Below, piece by piece: positions 1 to 8,202 of a stretch of 54,796 nucleotides of DNA. The notes under the pieces are model-generated. The model saw nothing but the letters and a program-made list of their open reading frames with translations, ran no database searches and had not been told where the DNA came from. This DNA is from Lactobacillus sp. Its GTDB lineage: Bacteria > Bacillota > Bacilli > Lactobacillales > Lactobacillaceae. Position 1 is the first letter of the stretch. The number at the start of each line of letters is the position of its first letter. The stretch covers positions 1 through 54,796 of the forward strand of contig JALCQM010000018.1 of the NCBI GenBank assembly GCA_022651245.1, read 5' to 3'. A program made the translations under genes and the position numbers.

Positions 1-683
1 TGGCGCTGATACAAGGAGATGCGGTCGTACAGGCTGATGAGTTTGACAGTCAACACTGGCAGAACTGCCATGGTGTCGCCGTCATTATAGACATATTTGC
101 CGATATTGGCGTCAACGCCACAAACCCACTCAGAGGCTGGAAAGGGTTTCGGCTGTTCGACTTCAATGCTTAAACTGACATAATAACCATCAGCTTCTTC
201 AGCAATGGTTGCCAACCGAATGGTTCCTTCCCAGCGCGGCGTTTCCGCTAGGCGGATACCGTACCAAGCGCCTGGATAACCCCATGGCTTATCTAAGCGA
301 AGTTTACCAGCCGTGATAGTCGCACGATCAGTCTTAAAGACCTGCCGGCTACGTTTTCGGGACTTGAATCGCGGTTTAGCATGATCAGGCATCTTCGGAT
401 TGAAGAAATTCTTCCACGCTTGAGCGACATCATGCACGGCCAACTGTAGGATGCGGGATGAACGACTCAATTGCCAGTCTGCTTTGTTAGCGACCAATTC
501 GTCACGCACTTTACGTTCATTTGGGCGTAGCTGCTTGTCTTCCAAGATCACTGACTCATCGTACATATCGTTCCAAGTCGCTAGTGCCTGGTTATAGCAA
601 TAGCGGCGATAATCACACGCCTGTTTTAGAACTTCTTGCATCGTATCGTTCGGATAGCAACGTACTTTGTGCGTTCTCAGCAT
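1..683 (-). CDS. tnpB: IS200/IS605-family TnpB (OrfB), C-terminus outside window
   Basis: The reverse frame is open from an ATG at 683 to the window edge, giving about 227 visible residues and no stop. The N-terminus (MLRTHKVRCYPNDTMQ, then a YRRYCYNQAL segment) is the usual start of TnpB-type proteins. A segment reading CGVDANIGKYVYNDG near residue 195 fits the first RuvC motif with its catalytic Asp. Family knowledge: TnpB is an RNA-guided nuclease carried by IS200/IS605 and IS1341-like elements, with its guide RNA made from the 3' end of the gene and the right end of the element. Those parts lie outside the window. A strong ribosome site (AAAGGAGGTGATGAG) directly precedes the ATG. No TnpA is visible. 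The N-terminal part looks intact; activity cannot be judged. Confidence 0.85.
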   Translation of the reverse strand, partial: MLRTHKVRCYPNDTMQEVLKQACDYRRYCYNQALATWNDMYDESVILEDKQLRPNERKVRDELVANKADWQLSRSSRILQLAVHDVAQAWKNFFNPKMPDHAKPRFKSRKRSRQVFKTDRATITAGKLRLDKPWGYPGAWYGIRLAETPRWEGTIRLATIAEEADGYYVSLSIEVEQPKPFPASEWVCGVDANIGKYVYNDGDTMAVLPVLTVKLISLYDRISLYQR

Positions 684-814
684 CTCATCACCTCCTTTGT
701 TTATAAAATACGCGATGAAGGTGAAGCTATCCTGTCAGGACAAAGAAACTTTTACCACCGGATGATCACTAGTTTGTGATGACTTTCTCACGAGTTCATC
801 ATTTCATACAACGC

Positions 815-852
815 TGTGACGCTGCCTTCCACTTAATTACTACAGCGTCACA
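815..852. repeat. 10-bp inverted repeat between tnpB and cytX
   Basis: TGTGACGCTG at 815-824 and CAGCGTCACA at 843-852 form a perfect 10-bp stem with an 18-base loop. The 189-base gap lies upstream of tnpB and downstream of cytX. The hairpin could be the left-end subterminal palindrome of the IS200/IS605-type element, or the 3' end of the thiamine operon. It lacks a T-run on the minus strand, so an ordinary intrinsic terminator is less likely. Confidence 0.5.
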
Positions 853-872
853 AAACGTGATGAGAATCTAGA

Positions 873-2033
873 CTATTCTACATTTTCATTTGCGGTTCGG
901 CGCCTCCAATTCACGACCAATGTCAATAACGCGACGATCACGACCACCGGGATCGTACTGCCTAGCGGCGTGCCATGTGCCAAGAACACACGGTAACACC
1001 CGACGCCGATCACCCACAAGCCGAGATTCGGCCAATCCCACCGACCTCGAGCGCGCTGCCCGAGGAAAAAGGCGACGATCTGCACGACGGCCAACGGCAC
1101 AAAAACCGCGGAGATCCAATATAAGAAATCGGCGTACGCATTTTCCGGTACGAAAACGGCGACCACCGTTCCGATCACCGTGATCGCGATCGCCAACCAC
1201 CGCCGCGACCAGCCGAATAATAACGCCGCGCTGACCCCGGCGGAATACACATCCAAAAACGTCGTCGTGATCGTCGATAAAATGATCACGATCAAGGCGA
1301 CCACCCCTAAACCAAACCCCTTCATCAGCCCGGCGATCGCCGTTTGGCCCGTTAACACAGCGCCGAAAAGGCCGATCGCAAACATCCAAATACTGGTCAC
1401 GTTATAGACCCCGACGCTCACGAGGTTAGCGCGCTGTGGATTTTTTGCCTGACTGGTGTAATCCGCAATCAACGGGAGCCAAGAAAGCGGCATGGCGATC
1501 GCTAATTCTAACGCGGCGCCAAACTGTAGTGAACCCTTGTTGAGCGGCTGTGCGGGGTGCATCAAAAAGCGCGCGGTCAAATACACGCCGGCGATCAATA
1601 AGGCCAACATCGCCACTTGATTCAGCCGCCCCAAGTCGCGTAACCCGACGGCCAGCCAAAGCACGGTGATCGCACCGATCACCGCCGCCCAAAAGCCCAG
1701 GGAAACGGGTAAAAAGACTTGGCAGGCCTGCGCCCCGGTGAGGACCATCACGGCGGTCCAGCCTAACAATTGCAACACGTTCAACCCGGCAAACCAGCGG
1801 CTGCCATTGCGACCAAACGTCAACGCCGTCGTGGCCATCGCGGCTTGCCCCGTCCGCGCGCCGATCACACCACAGCCAAACATCAACGCCCCGCCGATCA
1901 AATGCCCCAACACGACCGCCAGCATTCCTTTGGCCAAGCCTAAAGGCGCAAACAACGTTCCCGACAAGATCTCTGCCAGCGAAATCGCCGCGCCAAACCA
2001 CAACAGCGCGTTATCCCGAACACTAGTCTTCAT
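873..2033 (-). CDS. cytX: Hydroxymethylpyrimidine transporter, NCS1 family (CytX-like)
   Basis: The 386-residue protein is built almost entirely of hydrophobic helices (about 10-12). Its N-terminal LLWFGAAISLAEILSGTLFA segment resembles the NCS1/cytosine-permease family, in particular the CytX branch linked to thiamine genes. It probably takes up the pyrimidine precursor HMP or a related thiamine breakdown product at the membrane; the exact substrate is inferred from context. It is the last gene of thiM-thiD-cytX, and its ATG overlaps the end of thiD by 11 bases, with GGAGG placed six bases before the start. Expression should be under the TPP riboswitch ahead of thiM. Confidence 0.85.
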   Translation of the reverse strand: MKTSVRDNALLWFGAAISLAEILSGTLFAPLGLAKGMLAVVLGHLIGGALMFGCGVIGARTGQAAMATTALTFGRNGSRWFAGLNVLQLLGWTAVMVLTGAQACQVFLPVSLGFWAAVIGAITVLWLAVGLRDLGRLNQVAMLALLIAGVYLTARFLMHPAQPLNKGSLQFGAALELAIAMPLSWLPLIADYTSQAKNPQRANLVSVGVYNVTSIWMFAIGLFGAVLTGQTAIAGLMKGFGLGVVALIVIILSTITTTFLDVYSAGVSAALLFGWSRRWLAIAITVIGTVVAVFVPENAYADFLYWISAVFVPLAVVQIVAFFLGQRARGRWDWPNLGLWVIGVGCYRVFLAHGTPLGSTIPVVVIVALLTLVVNWRRRTANENVE

Positions 2034-2844
2034 GGCGGTCCTCCGGGTAAGCCCAGTGGTTCAATGGCCCATGGCCGTGGCCCACAATGATGCCCGACGT
2101 GATCGCCGCTTCGACATACGCCTTACCGGTCCGGATCGCACTGGCAAGCGGGCGCCCTTTCGCCAGTTCGGCCGTTATGCAAGCCGACAGCGTATCGCCG
2201 GTGCCGTGGGTGCGAATCGTATCGACGCGGCGCGCAGGCAACCAAAAATCACTGCCATCGGCCAACAAAACGTAATCACTGGCTTGGTCGTCGCCGCTCA
2301 TGTGGCCGCCTTTAACGATCACATTTTGGGCGCCGAGCGCCTGTAAGCGCTGGGCGGCCGCCCGCATTGCCGCTTGATCCGTGATGTGCAACCCGCTGAG
2401 TTTCTCCGCTTCTGGCAAGTTGGGGGTCACCAGCGTCGCCAATGGCAACAGCTCATCGCGGACCACGGCGATCGCATCTTCGGTCAATAACGGCGCCCCA
2501 CCTTTGGCGATCATCACGGGATCGACCGTCAAGGGGCCAAAATCGTATTGCTTAAGGTTGGCAACGACCGCCCGCACCGTCGCCACATCGGCTAACATCC
2601 CCGTTTTACAAGCCCGAATCTGCAGGTCCGCGGCCAAAGACGCAAACTGTGCAGCGATCATGGCTTCTGGCAACGCCAACGACTGCTGGACCCCAAGCGT
2701 GTTTTGCGCCGTGATCGCGACTAAAACGGTCGCGGCAAACACGTGCCGGGATTGGATCGTTTTCAAATCCGCTTGCATCCCGGCGCCACCACCACTATCC
2801 GAGCCTGCGATCGATAATGCCTGCGGAAACTGTTCGATTGTCAT
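2023..2844 (-). CDS. thiD: Hydroxymethylpyrimidine / HMP-phosphate kinase ThiD
   Basis: The 273-residue protein has ribokinase-fold signatures: ALSIAGSDSGGGAGMQADLK at the N-terminus, a VDPVMIAKGGAPLL segment in the middle and a THGTGDTLSACI anion-hole motif near residue 215. ThiD phosphorylates HMP to HMP-P and HMP-PP for thiamine synthesis or salvage in the cytosol. The length is normal. It lies between thiM (13-base gap) and cytX (overlap), with GAGGGG before its ATG. Together with the HMP transporter and hydroxyethylthiazole kinase this is a precursor-salvage operon. No thiE is seen here, so the coupling enzyme must be elsewhere or absent. Confidence 0.95.
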   Translation of the reverse strand: MTIEQFPQALSIAGSDSGGGAGMQADLKTIQSRHVFAATVLVAITAQNTLGVQQSLALPEAMIAAQFASLAADLQIRACKTGMLADVATVRAVVANLKQYDFGPLTVDPVMIAKGGAPLLTEDAIAVVRDELLPLATLVTPNLPEAEKLSGLHITDQAAMRAAAQRLQALGAQNVIVKGGHMSGDDQASDYVLLADGSDFWLPARRVDTIRTHGTGDTLSACITAELAKGRPLASAIRTGKAYVEAAITSGIIVGHGHGPLNHWAYPEDRHED

Positions 2845-2857
2845 TTGATTACCCCTC

Positions 2858-3661
2858 TTACGCGCGCCGCGCTTCTTCGTAGCGCGCTTGCGTGTTCAGC
2901 CGTTCCACATCCAGCGTGGCTAACGTATCGAGTAAAACCGCCGCAAATGTCCCGCCTTGCGTCGCCTCAAGTTGGCTAGCCGCCGCTTCCCCAGCGACCC
3001 CTAAGGTGACGACGCCTAGCAGCGCCGCGTCGAAAGCTTCTTCTGCAATGCCAGCATACGCGCCGATGATGCTCGACAATAAGTCGCCCGAACCGACCAC
3101 CGCTGGTAACAGGGGCGTTTCGTTATACACGGTCGCGAGGTTATGGCCTTGCGCCACCACATCGATCTTGCCGCTCACGACCACGGTACAGTTATAGCGC
3201 TCTGCACACCGCTGGGCGATCGTCGCCGGGCTCGTCGCGCTTTCTCCGGCATCGATACCTTTGGCTTGGGCCGCGATCCCGGCTAAAAACGCGATCTCAC
3301 CGGCGTTCCCCCGGATCACCGCGATCGGAAAATCAGCCAGTAACCGCTTAGCCGCCGCGGCGCGAAAGGCCGTCGCGCCCACGGCGACAGGGTCTAAAAC
3401 GATCGGCTTCGCTAGCTTCGTCGCCGCTTTAGCCAGTGCCAGCACCATCGGCATGTCCGACGCGTTGATCGTCCCTAAGTTCAAGACCAGCGCATCAGCC
3501 GGCGTCATCAACTCGCTGGCTTCTTCCTGCGCGAGCGTCATGATCGGTGAGGCCCCTAACGCATTGAGGCCATTGGCCACAAATTGGGGGGTGACAAAAT
3601 TCGCATAATTCACAACCAGCGGGTGTTGCTTCCGTAACTTAGCAAAAAGTTCTGTATCCAT
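2858..3661 (-). CDS. thiM: Hydroxyethylthiazole kinase ThiM
   Basis: ThiM phosphorylates the thiazole moiety (HET) for thiamine salvage. The protein shows the family pattern HPLVVNYANFVTPQFVANGL near the start, LDPVAVGATAFR near residue 110 and VVGSGDLLSSIIGAYAG near residue 190. The start at 3661 (MDTELFAK) is preferred over an in-frame upstream codon at 3700 because AAGGAGG sits seven bases before it. This gives 267 residues, the usual family length. It is the first gene of the thiM-thiD-cytX operon and lies directly behind the TPP riboswitch. In the glycine-rich anion-hole loop the residue before G-D is Ser (GSGD), where many homologues have Gly-Thr/Cys-Gly-Asp. Confidence 0.95.
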   Translation of the reverse strand: MDTELFAKLRKQHPLVVNYANFVTPQFVANGLNALGASPIMTLAQEEASELMTPADALVLNLGTINASDMPMVLALAKAATKLAKPIVLDPVAVGATAFRAAAAKRLLADFPIAVIRGNAGEIAFLAGIAAQAKGIDAGESATSPATIAQRCAERYNCTVVVSGKIDVVAQGHNLATVYNETPLLPAVVGSGDLLSSIIGAYAGIAEEAFDAALLGVVTLGVAGEAAASQLEATQGGTFAAVLLDTLATLDVERLNTQARYEEARRA

Positions 3662-3710
3662 GAAACATCCTCCTTCACCACGTACACTAGAGCGGCTCAC
3701 AGACGCAAAG

Positions 3711-3839
3711 AGGCGCCGCGAAAGTCCGCGACGCCTACCAAAAAAAGCGACACTTTCCTACGCAAGTTTGAACTTACAGGTTCGAAGGGATCACGCCGTT
3801 CATGCGTGTCTCAGCTCCTATGGGAACACCCCTAGTGTA
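3711..3839 (-). promoter_or_regulatory. TPP riboswitch (THI box) with expression-platform hairpin
   Basis: On the minus strand the leader reads AGGGGTG, CTGAGA, GTGATCCCTTCGAACCTG in the order and spacing of the THI box, occupying about 3839-3750. It is followed by a 9-bp hairpin, GGCGTCGCG/CGCGGCGCC (3711-3735), just ahead of the thiM ribosome site. This hairpin is followed only by a short T stretch, so it may act as a terminator or as a ribosome-site sequestering stem. TPP binding should turn the thiM-thiD-cytX operon off. Confidence 0.93.
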
Positions 3840-3861
3840 CATTGCCTATTAAATTGCACTC

Positions 3862-3870
3862 ATCATAACA
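3862..3870 (-). promoter_or_regulatory. Extended -10 promoter of the thiM operon
   Basis: On the minus strand TGTTATGAT is an extended -10 element (TG-N-TATGAT) about 20 bases upstream of the riboswitch aptamer; no good -35 is seen. A divergent extended -10 (TGCTACACT, 3904-3912) on the plus strand would serve the lipase-like gene at 3937. Confidence 0.5.
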
Positions 3871-3936
3871 CAACTTGTGCCTGCGGTGAAAACGATTGCG
3901 ATGTGCTACACTAAAATTAACCAAGGGGGCCTAGGT

Positions 3937-4992
3937 ATGGCGAATCTTTTCGACTTCTTACAAAACTATGGCGACCAGTCATTCACGCAACGGCCACTCA
4001 CGATTTTAGACGCCGCGATCCTCGCCCAAATGGCCTATTGCGATTTGACCGGAAGCGGCCGGCTCGCGACCATCACGCCTAAACAACAAGCAACACTCGT
4101 AGCGGGTACCTGGGCCGAAGCCGACAATCGGCGCTTGCTCGCGGTTTTGACCACTTGTCGCCGGTATCAAGACGTGGTCTGGCTCGACCCGGTGGCGCTG
4201 AATGACCCCCAACAAGAACAAGCCTTCTCTGCCATCACCTGGCAACTCGCCCCCAACCTGTATTACCTCGCCTTTCGTGGGACCCGCGCACGCTTCGTAG
4301 ACTGGAAAGAAGACTTCAACATGACCTACCTCGAGGCGATCCCGTCACAAAAAGCCGCCAGCACCTATTTTCGCACCTTCGCCGCGGCACATCCGGGCCA
4401 CTATTACCTCGGCGGCCACTCCAAAGGCGGCACCCTCGCCACCTACGCCTATGCCCACGCCCCGGCCAAGCTGCAATCGCAGATCCAGATGGCCTACAAT
4501 TTTGATGGTCCCGGCCTCCAACAACCGGTCACGAACAGGACGAAGCTGATCAAGCTCGTCCCCCAAAATTCCTTGATCGGCATGATCTTAGACCCAACGC
4601 AAGACTTCGGCGTCGTCGACAGTCGCGCGACAGGCTTTCGCCAACACGACCTGTTCACCTGGCAAACGCGCGACACCAACTTCGTCTACTTACCGGCGAC
4701 CGCATGGCAATCGCAACAACTCCAACAAGTCCTGACCAACTGGCTCGCAGAACTCGACGACGACACCAAGCGCCGCGCCTTAGACGCCGCCTACGCCGTG
4801 GTCACCACCACGCAAAAGCAGACGTTTGCGGAACTACGCCTCGCCCCTGCCGCCTCAGCCAAAGCGCTCCTGGCGGGTTTACACCACACCGAGGCCACGG
4901 ATCATGCCGCTTGGCGCGCCGTGTTCACCGCCTTACTGCGGGCCATGGTCGCCACCGCCCCGCACCTGCACGGGCCACATCTTCCTAAGTGA
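3937..4992 (+). CDS. DUF2974 (Mbeg1-like) alpha/beta-hydrolase, lipase-like
   Basis: The 351-residue protein starts MANLFDFLQNYGDQSF, typical of the DUF2974/Mbeg1-like proteins of lactobacilli and other Firmicutes. A lipase-type nucleophile elbow, YLGGHSKGGTLATY, is present near residue 160, and FRGTR upstream of it resembles the oxyanion region of class-3 lipases. Ser in GHSKGG is the likely nucleophile. There is no signal peptide, so it is probably cytosolic; the substrate is unknown. The start at 3937 is chosen for AAGGGGG seven bases upstream, over an in-frame ATG at 3877. It is divergent from the thiamine operon. Confidence 0.85.
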   Translation: MANLFDFLQNYGDQSFTQRPLTILDAAILAQMAYCDLTGSGRLATITPKQQATLVAGTWAEADNRRLLAVLTTCRRYQDVVWLDPVALNDPQQEQAFSAITWQLAPNLYYLAFRGTRARFVDWKEDFNMTYLEAIPSQKAASTYFRTFAAAHPGHYYLGGHSKGGTLATYAYAHAPAKLQSQIQMAYNFDGPGLQQPVTNRTKLIKLVPQNSLIGMILDPTQDFGVVDSRATGFRQHDLFTWQTRDTNFVYLPATAWQSQQLQQVLTNWLAELDDDTKRRALDAAYAVVTTTQKQTFAELRLAPAASAKALLAGLHHTEATDHAAWRAVFTALLRAMVATAPHLHGPHLPK

Positions 4993-5046
4993 GTCACGTT
5001 TCAGTAGGGCTGTTGCCTTGGGCCAAATAAGCCAAGCATGTGGCTT

Positions 5047-5062
5047 GTTTTCACGTGAAACA
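5047..5062. other. parS: parS-like centromere site
   Basis: GTTTTCACGTGAAACA matches the bacterial ParB/Spo0J site TGTTTCACGTGAAACA at 14 of 16 positions, with the core TTTCACGTGAAA palindrome intact. It lies about 20 kb from dnaA, where origin-proximal parS sites normally occur, and in an intergenic region. A small stem, AAGCCA/TGGCTT followed by GTTTT (5029-5046), just before it may end the upstream lipase-like transcript. Confidence 0.7.
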
Positions 5063-5113
5063 TTTTATTCGCCCTTACGACGGCTGCCTAACAAAGAACA
5101 TCGCCCTTCGTCA

Positions 5114-5647
5114 TCATTGGACGGTTTGATACAGTCGTACCGCGCGGTCAATAACTGCCACGTCGCCAGCCATAAACCATGCCGCCTCACGGTTACCAGC
5201 TAGCGTCGCGGTGAGCGCTACCGGTGGTGCTTGCGGCCGCAATCGCGCCTGAACGAATTGCCGAATCGCCTTGCGGGCATGCACCTTCGACGGCATATCA
5301 GGGTGACTGTATATTTGCGCTTTAATGGTGATCATGAGCAGCCCCATTTGGAGGTCGACCTGCTGGGCTAACAACCGCTGCTTCTGCTTTTCAATCAAGG
5401 CAAGCTTCAGCTGTCGCGCGTCTGCGTCAACAGCGGGTTGCATGACTGAGGCAATTTCTTTGACCCCAAGGCCGAGATGGCGCAAACAGATGATCATCTC
5501 AAGATCACTGCAATCCGCATCGGTAAACTGCCGGTACCCGTGGGGATCCCGCGTTAACCGCGGCAAAAGTCCGATCTCATCGTAGTAATGTAAGGTCGCC
5601 ACCGTGACGTCGTACCGTTTTGCCACCTGTTTAATGCTCTCGGTCAT
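5114..5647 (-). CDS. MerR-family transcriptional regulator
   Basis: The N-terminal winged-helix (MTESIKQVAKRYDVTVATLHYYDEIGLLP, positions 1-29, then PHGYRQFTDADCSDLEMI) is a clear MerR HTH. A basic/coiled-coil dimerisation helix follows (about 75-105) and then a 75-residue C-terminal part with no cysteine cluster, so it is not a metal sensor of the classical MerR type. It follows the reductase gene by 11 bases in one operon. A MerR-style promoter with a 19-bp spacer lies upstream of the pair, so it probably controls itself and the reductase. The signal is unknown; a reactive aldehyde or similar electrophile would fit the neighbour, as inference. Confidence 0.85.
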   Translation of the reverse strand: MTESIKQVAKRYDVTVATLHYYDEIGLLPRLTRDPHGYRQFTDADCSDLEMIICLRHLGLGVKEIASVMQPAVDADARQLKLALIEKQKQRLLAQQVDLQMGLLMITIKAQIYSHPDMPSKVHARKAIRQFVQARLRPQAPPVALTATLAGNREAAWFMAGDVAVIDRAVRLYQTVQ

Positions 5648-5658
5648 CCGCTACCCTC

Positions 5659-6663
5659 CTAATCAATCAATTGCCAGTCGCGCAAACTAAGCGCACTGTC
5701 ACGCATCGTCTCCTGCCAAGCCCGTGGTTGCCACTGCAAATCGTGTTTAATATGCCGGCTACTGTGCCAATAGTTGATCCCTAATTGTGGCAACAGCTGC
5801 CGCAGTGCCGGTTGAACCTTGGCGGCTAACTTAATCAGTGGGCTGGGCACGGTGAGCGCCATTTTCTTAGTGCGCAACCCCGCTTGCTGATAAGCCGCGA
5901 TGATTGCCGGAAACGTCGTGGGCCGCGTGCCCACATTATACCGCTGGCCGACCGCGGCAGGTGCCTCTAACGCTAGGCGCATGGCCAACGCCAGATCACG
6001 GACGTCGGTCACTTCGATGTGCACCGGTGGCACCAAAGGCATCTTGAGCAATTCACTGACCAGCGCGTTGCTACTTTGCACCTGCGCATCCAGCAAGGGG
6101 CCAAAGATGCCTCCTGGCAGCAGCGTCGTCAAGGCCAATCCGTGCGCATTCGCAAACGCCCACGCTGCCTTTTCGGCTTCAACCTTCGAGACGTAGTAAG
6201 GCACGAGTTCTGGGTTGCGCATATCGGTCCAATAATCATCGTCGAGTTCGACCGCACCGATCGCTTTTGGTGCCGTCGCCGCGGCTTGTGAGCTGATCAT
6301 GACAACGCGGGTGATGCCTGCTGCCTTGGCCCCGGCGAGCACATTCACGGTGCCGCCTTTAGCGATCCGCACCAGCTCGTCAACGGCTTCCGTGCCATTG
6401 CCCAGCGGTGACGCAATGTGAAAAACGGCATCCGCCCCTACCATTGCCTCCGCCCAGCCTTTTGTTTGGGTGAGATCGGCGCAAAAAAAGGTCAACCGCG
6501 CCATTTTTGTAGCGGGTACTTGATGAGCGACCGCCGCTTGGACCCGCGCTGCTTTTTTGAGTGAGCGTAAGCTAGCGCGAACCTGATAGTCGTGGTTTAA
6601 CAGGTCACTGATCACCCACTCCGCCACATAACCCGAACCACCTGTGACAACAATTGTTTGCAT
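5659..6663 (-). CDS. NAD(P)-dependent epimerase/reductase, extended SDR
   Basis: The protein has 334 residues with the N-terminal nucleotide-binding motif VVTGGSGYVAEWV, the VFHIASPLG segment, SSQAAA and the catalytic pair YYVSK (Tyr-x3-Lys) near residue 160. This pattern is typical of dihydroflavonol-reductase/aldehyde-reductase-like extended SDRs. It likely reduces a carbonyl compound with NADPH in the cytosol; the natural substrate is unknown. The start is supported by AAGGAGG eight bases upstream. It is the first gene of a two-gene operon with merR and is driven by a MerR-type promoter at 6692-6722. Confidence 0.85.
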   Translation of the reverse strand: MQTIVVTGGSGYVAEWVISDLLNHDYQVRASLRSLKKAARVQAAVAHQVPATKMARLTFFCADLTQTKGWAEAMVGADAVFHIASPLGNGTEAVDELVRIAKGGTVNVLAGAKAAGITRVVMISSQAAATAPKAIGAVELDDDYWTDMRNPELVPYYVSKVEAEKAAWAFANAHGLALTTLLPGGIFGPLLDAQVQSSNALVSELLKMPLVPPVHIEVTDVRDLALAMRLALEAPAAVGQRYNVGTRPTTFPAIIAAYQQAGLRTKKMALTVPSPLIKLAAKVQPALRQLLPQLGINYWHSSRHIKHDLQWQPRAWQETMRDSALSLRDWQLID

Positions 6664-6691
6664 TCGTCATTCCTCCTTGTCTATAAAGCTC

Positions 6692-6722
6692 ACTGTATGC
6701 TATCAGGTGCACTTTATAGCAA
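6692..6722 (-). promoter_or_regulatory. MerR-type promoter with 19-bp spacer and central dyad
   Basis: On the minus strand TTGCTA (-35, 6717-6722) and TACAGT (-10, 6692-6697) are separated by 19 bp, the over-long spacer used by MerR activators. A 24-bp perfect dyad-shaped sequence (TGCTAT...GTGCAC...ATAGCA, 6698-6721) fills the spacer. It lies about 30 bases ahead of the reductase start. Confidence 0.75.
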
Positions 6723-6881
6723 GGGTTCATTTTAAAAAAGTGTTCCTTAGCAAGGACTCGCCCATAGATAGCGATATCTGACATCATGTCATATTTACTG
6801 TCAGGAACGCTTGTATCTGCGCAAAACGCGCGCTACGCTGGTGAGAATGACGGCCTCGTGCCGAGTAAAGAAGATGTTGAG

Positions 6882-7643
6882 ATGACCTGGCTTACTTTTT
6901 GCATCGTCTGCCCCCTCGTTGGTTTAGCCGGCTTCGTGGATGCGATCGCTGGCGGTGGCGGCTTGATTTCACTCCCTGCCTATTTAATGACGGGGATCCC
7001 TGCCCATATGGCGATCGGGACCAATAAATTGTCCTCTGGCATGGGCACCTTGGTGGCGACAGCGGAATTCGCCCGCAGCGGCTACATTCGCATCAAACTG
7101 GCGGTGATCGCGGTGCTGATGGCGATGCTCGGGGCCAACACCGGCTCCAACCTCGCCTTACACCTATCCGACCATTTTTTTCGCTTGCTGCTGCTCGTGA
7201 TCTTACCACTGACGGCACTATACTTGGTGCTCCGCCGCAGCGCCTTGACCGCCCCGACCAATACGTCCTTATCCCCGGTTCGCCAAGCAGTCGCAGTGGC
7301 GCTAATCGCCTTATTGCTCGGTGCCTATGACGGCTTTTACGGCCCCGGCGCCGGCACGTTCTTGTTGCTGGCGTTAACCGGGATCGCCCGGCTACCGCTC
7401 AACGCGGCTGCTGGGACCACCAAAGTCATCAACTTGACGACGAACCTGACCAGCCTAGTGGTCTTCTTAGTGAATGGCAAAGTTTACTTGCTGCTCGGTT
7501 TAACGGCCGGGTGTTTTTCAATCCTAGGCAACCACCTTGGGACCCGTTATTTTAACCACTTCGGCGGTCGCGGCGCGCGCCCGCTGATCTTAGTCGTCTT
7601 AACCATCTTCTTCACCAAAACCGTGTGGGATTTCTCCCACTAA
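6882..7643 (+). CDS. Sulfite exporter TauE/SafE (TSUP) family membrane protein
   Basis: The 253-residue protein has about eight hydrophobic helices and the TSUP hallmarks GFVDAIAGGGGLISLP near the start and GAYDGFYGPGAGTFLL in the second half, the two halves of the internal repeat. TSUP proteins move sulfur or organic anions across the membrane; the substrate here is unknown. The start at 6882 (MTWLTF) puts the first helix at the N-terminus and has a weak AAAGAAG site; an in-frame codon at 6786 would add a hydrophilic 32-residue tail and is less likely. The gene is convergent with the TetR regulator at 7665, 21 bases away. Confidence 0.88.
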   Translation: MTWLTFCIVCPLVGLAGFVDAIAGGGGLISLPAYLMTGIPAHMAIGTNKLSSGMGTLVATAEFARSGYIRIKLAVIAVLMAMLGANTGSNLALHLSDHFFRLLLLVILPLTALYLVLRRSALTAPTNTSLSPVRQAVAVALIALLLGAYDGFYGPGAGTFLLLALTGIARLPLNAAAGTTKVINLTTNLTSLVVFLVNGKVYLLLGLTAGCFSILGNHLGTRYFNHFGGRGARPLILVVLTIFFTKTVWDFSH

Positions 7644-7664
7644 TAACTTACATAGTGTATGACA

Positions 7665-8159
7665 TTAGTGAGCTTTAATCGCTTCAACAACACGCTTAAA
7701 TGTCGTAATCGCCGCTTGATCATCCCCGTGCTGCAATTGCCAAGTGATCGTTTGCACCACTGCCTCTGCATATAATGTCGCCTGATACGGGGTCGCTTGC
7801 GGGGTTTGCGTCACAAACGCCTGCGCAAAATATTGCGCCCACTCTTGGGCTAAGTCTCCCGCCAGTTGATGCACCGCTAACAACGCCAAGACTTTTTTGG
7901 CTTCTGGTCGTAGCTGTGCGATCAGCGCTTGCAGATCTTCTGTTAACGGGCACTGGGTCACCATCACCAAATAATAGCCGACCTGGCGACCTAACCAATC
8001 ATCCTTGTCGAGGTAGTATTGGTAAAATGTCGAGCGGGTGATCCCAGCTGCGCGACAGATCTGCGCGACTGAAGCCGTCGCCAATTGCTGTTTTGCCAAC
8101 AGCTGGTACATCGCGCGGTCGATCGCAGCCGTTGTGCGACGCGTTCTTAAATCCGTCAT
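7665..8159 (-). CDS. TetR/AcrR-family transcriptional regulator
   Basis: The 164-residue protein carries a TetR N-terminal HTH: MTDLRTRRTTAAIDRAMYQL followed by ATASVAQICRAAGITRSTFYQYYLDKDDWL (about residues 25-57). The C-terminal ligand domain is short and shows no known signature. It starts at ATG 8159 with AAGGAAG seven bases upstream. It is divergent from dps (130 bases apart) and convergent with the TSUP exporter, so either could be its target; this is inference. Confidence 0.82.
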   Translation of the reverse strand: MTDLRTRRTTAAIDRAMYQLLAKQQLATASVAQICRAAGITRSTFYQYYLDKDDWLGRQVGYYLVMVTQCPLTEDLQALIAQLRPEAKKVLALLAVHQLAGDLAQEWAQYFAQAFVTQTPQATPYQATLYAEAVVQTITWQLQHGDDQAAITTFKRVVEAIKAH

Positions 8160-8202
8160 CTCATCACTTCCTTGCCTTTAGTCTACCCGCTAGGCAGGAA
8201 TT

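Noticed and set aside
521..706. 61-residue plus-strand frame at the start of the window
   Set aside because: It lies opposite the start of tnpB, has no ribosome site and no recognisable features.
1666..2346. 226-residue plus-strand frame
   Set aside because: A shadow of cytX and thiD caused by GC-rich codons on the other strand; its composition is low-complexity.
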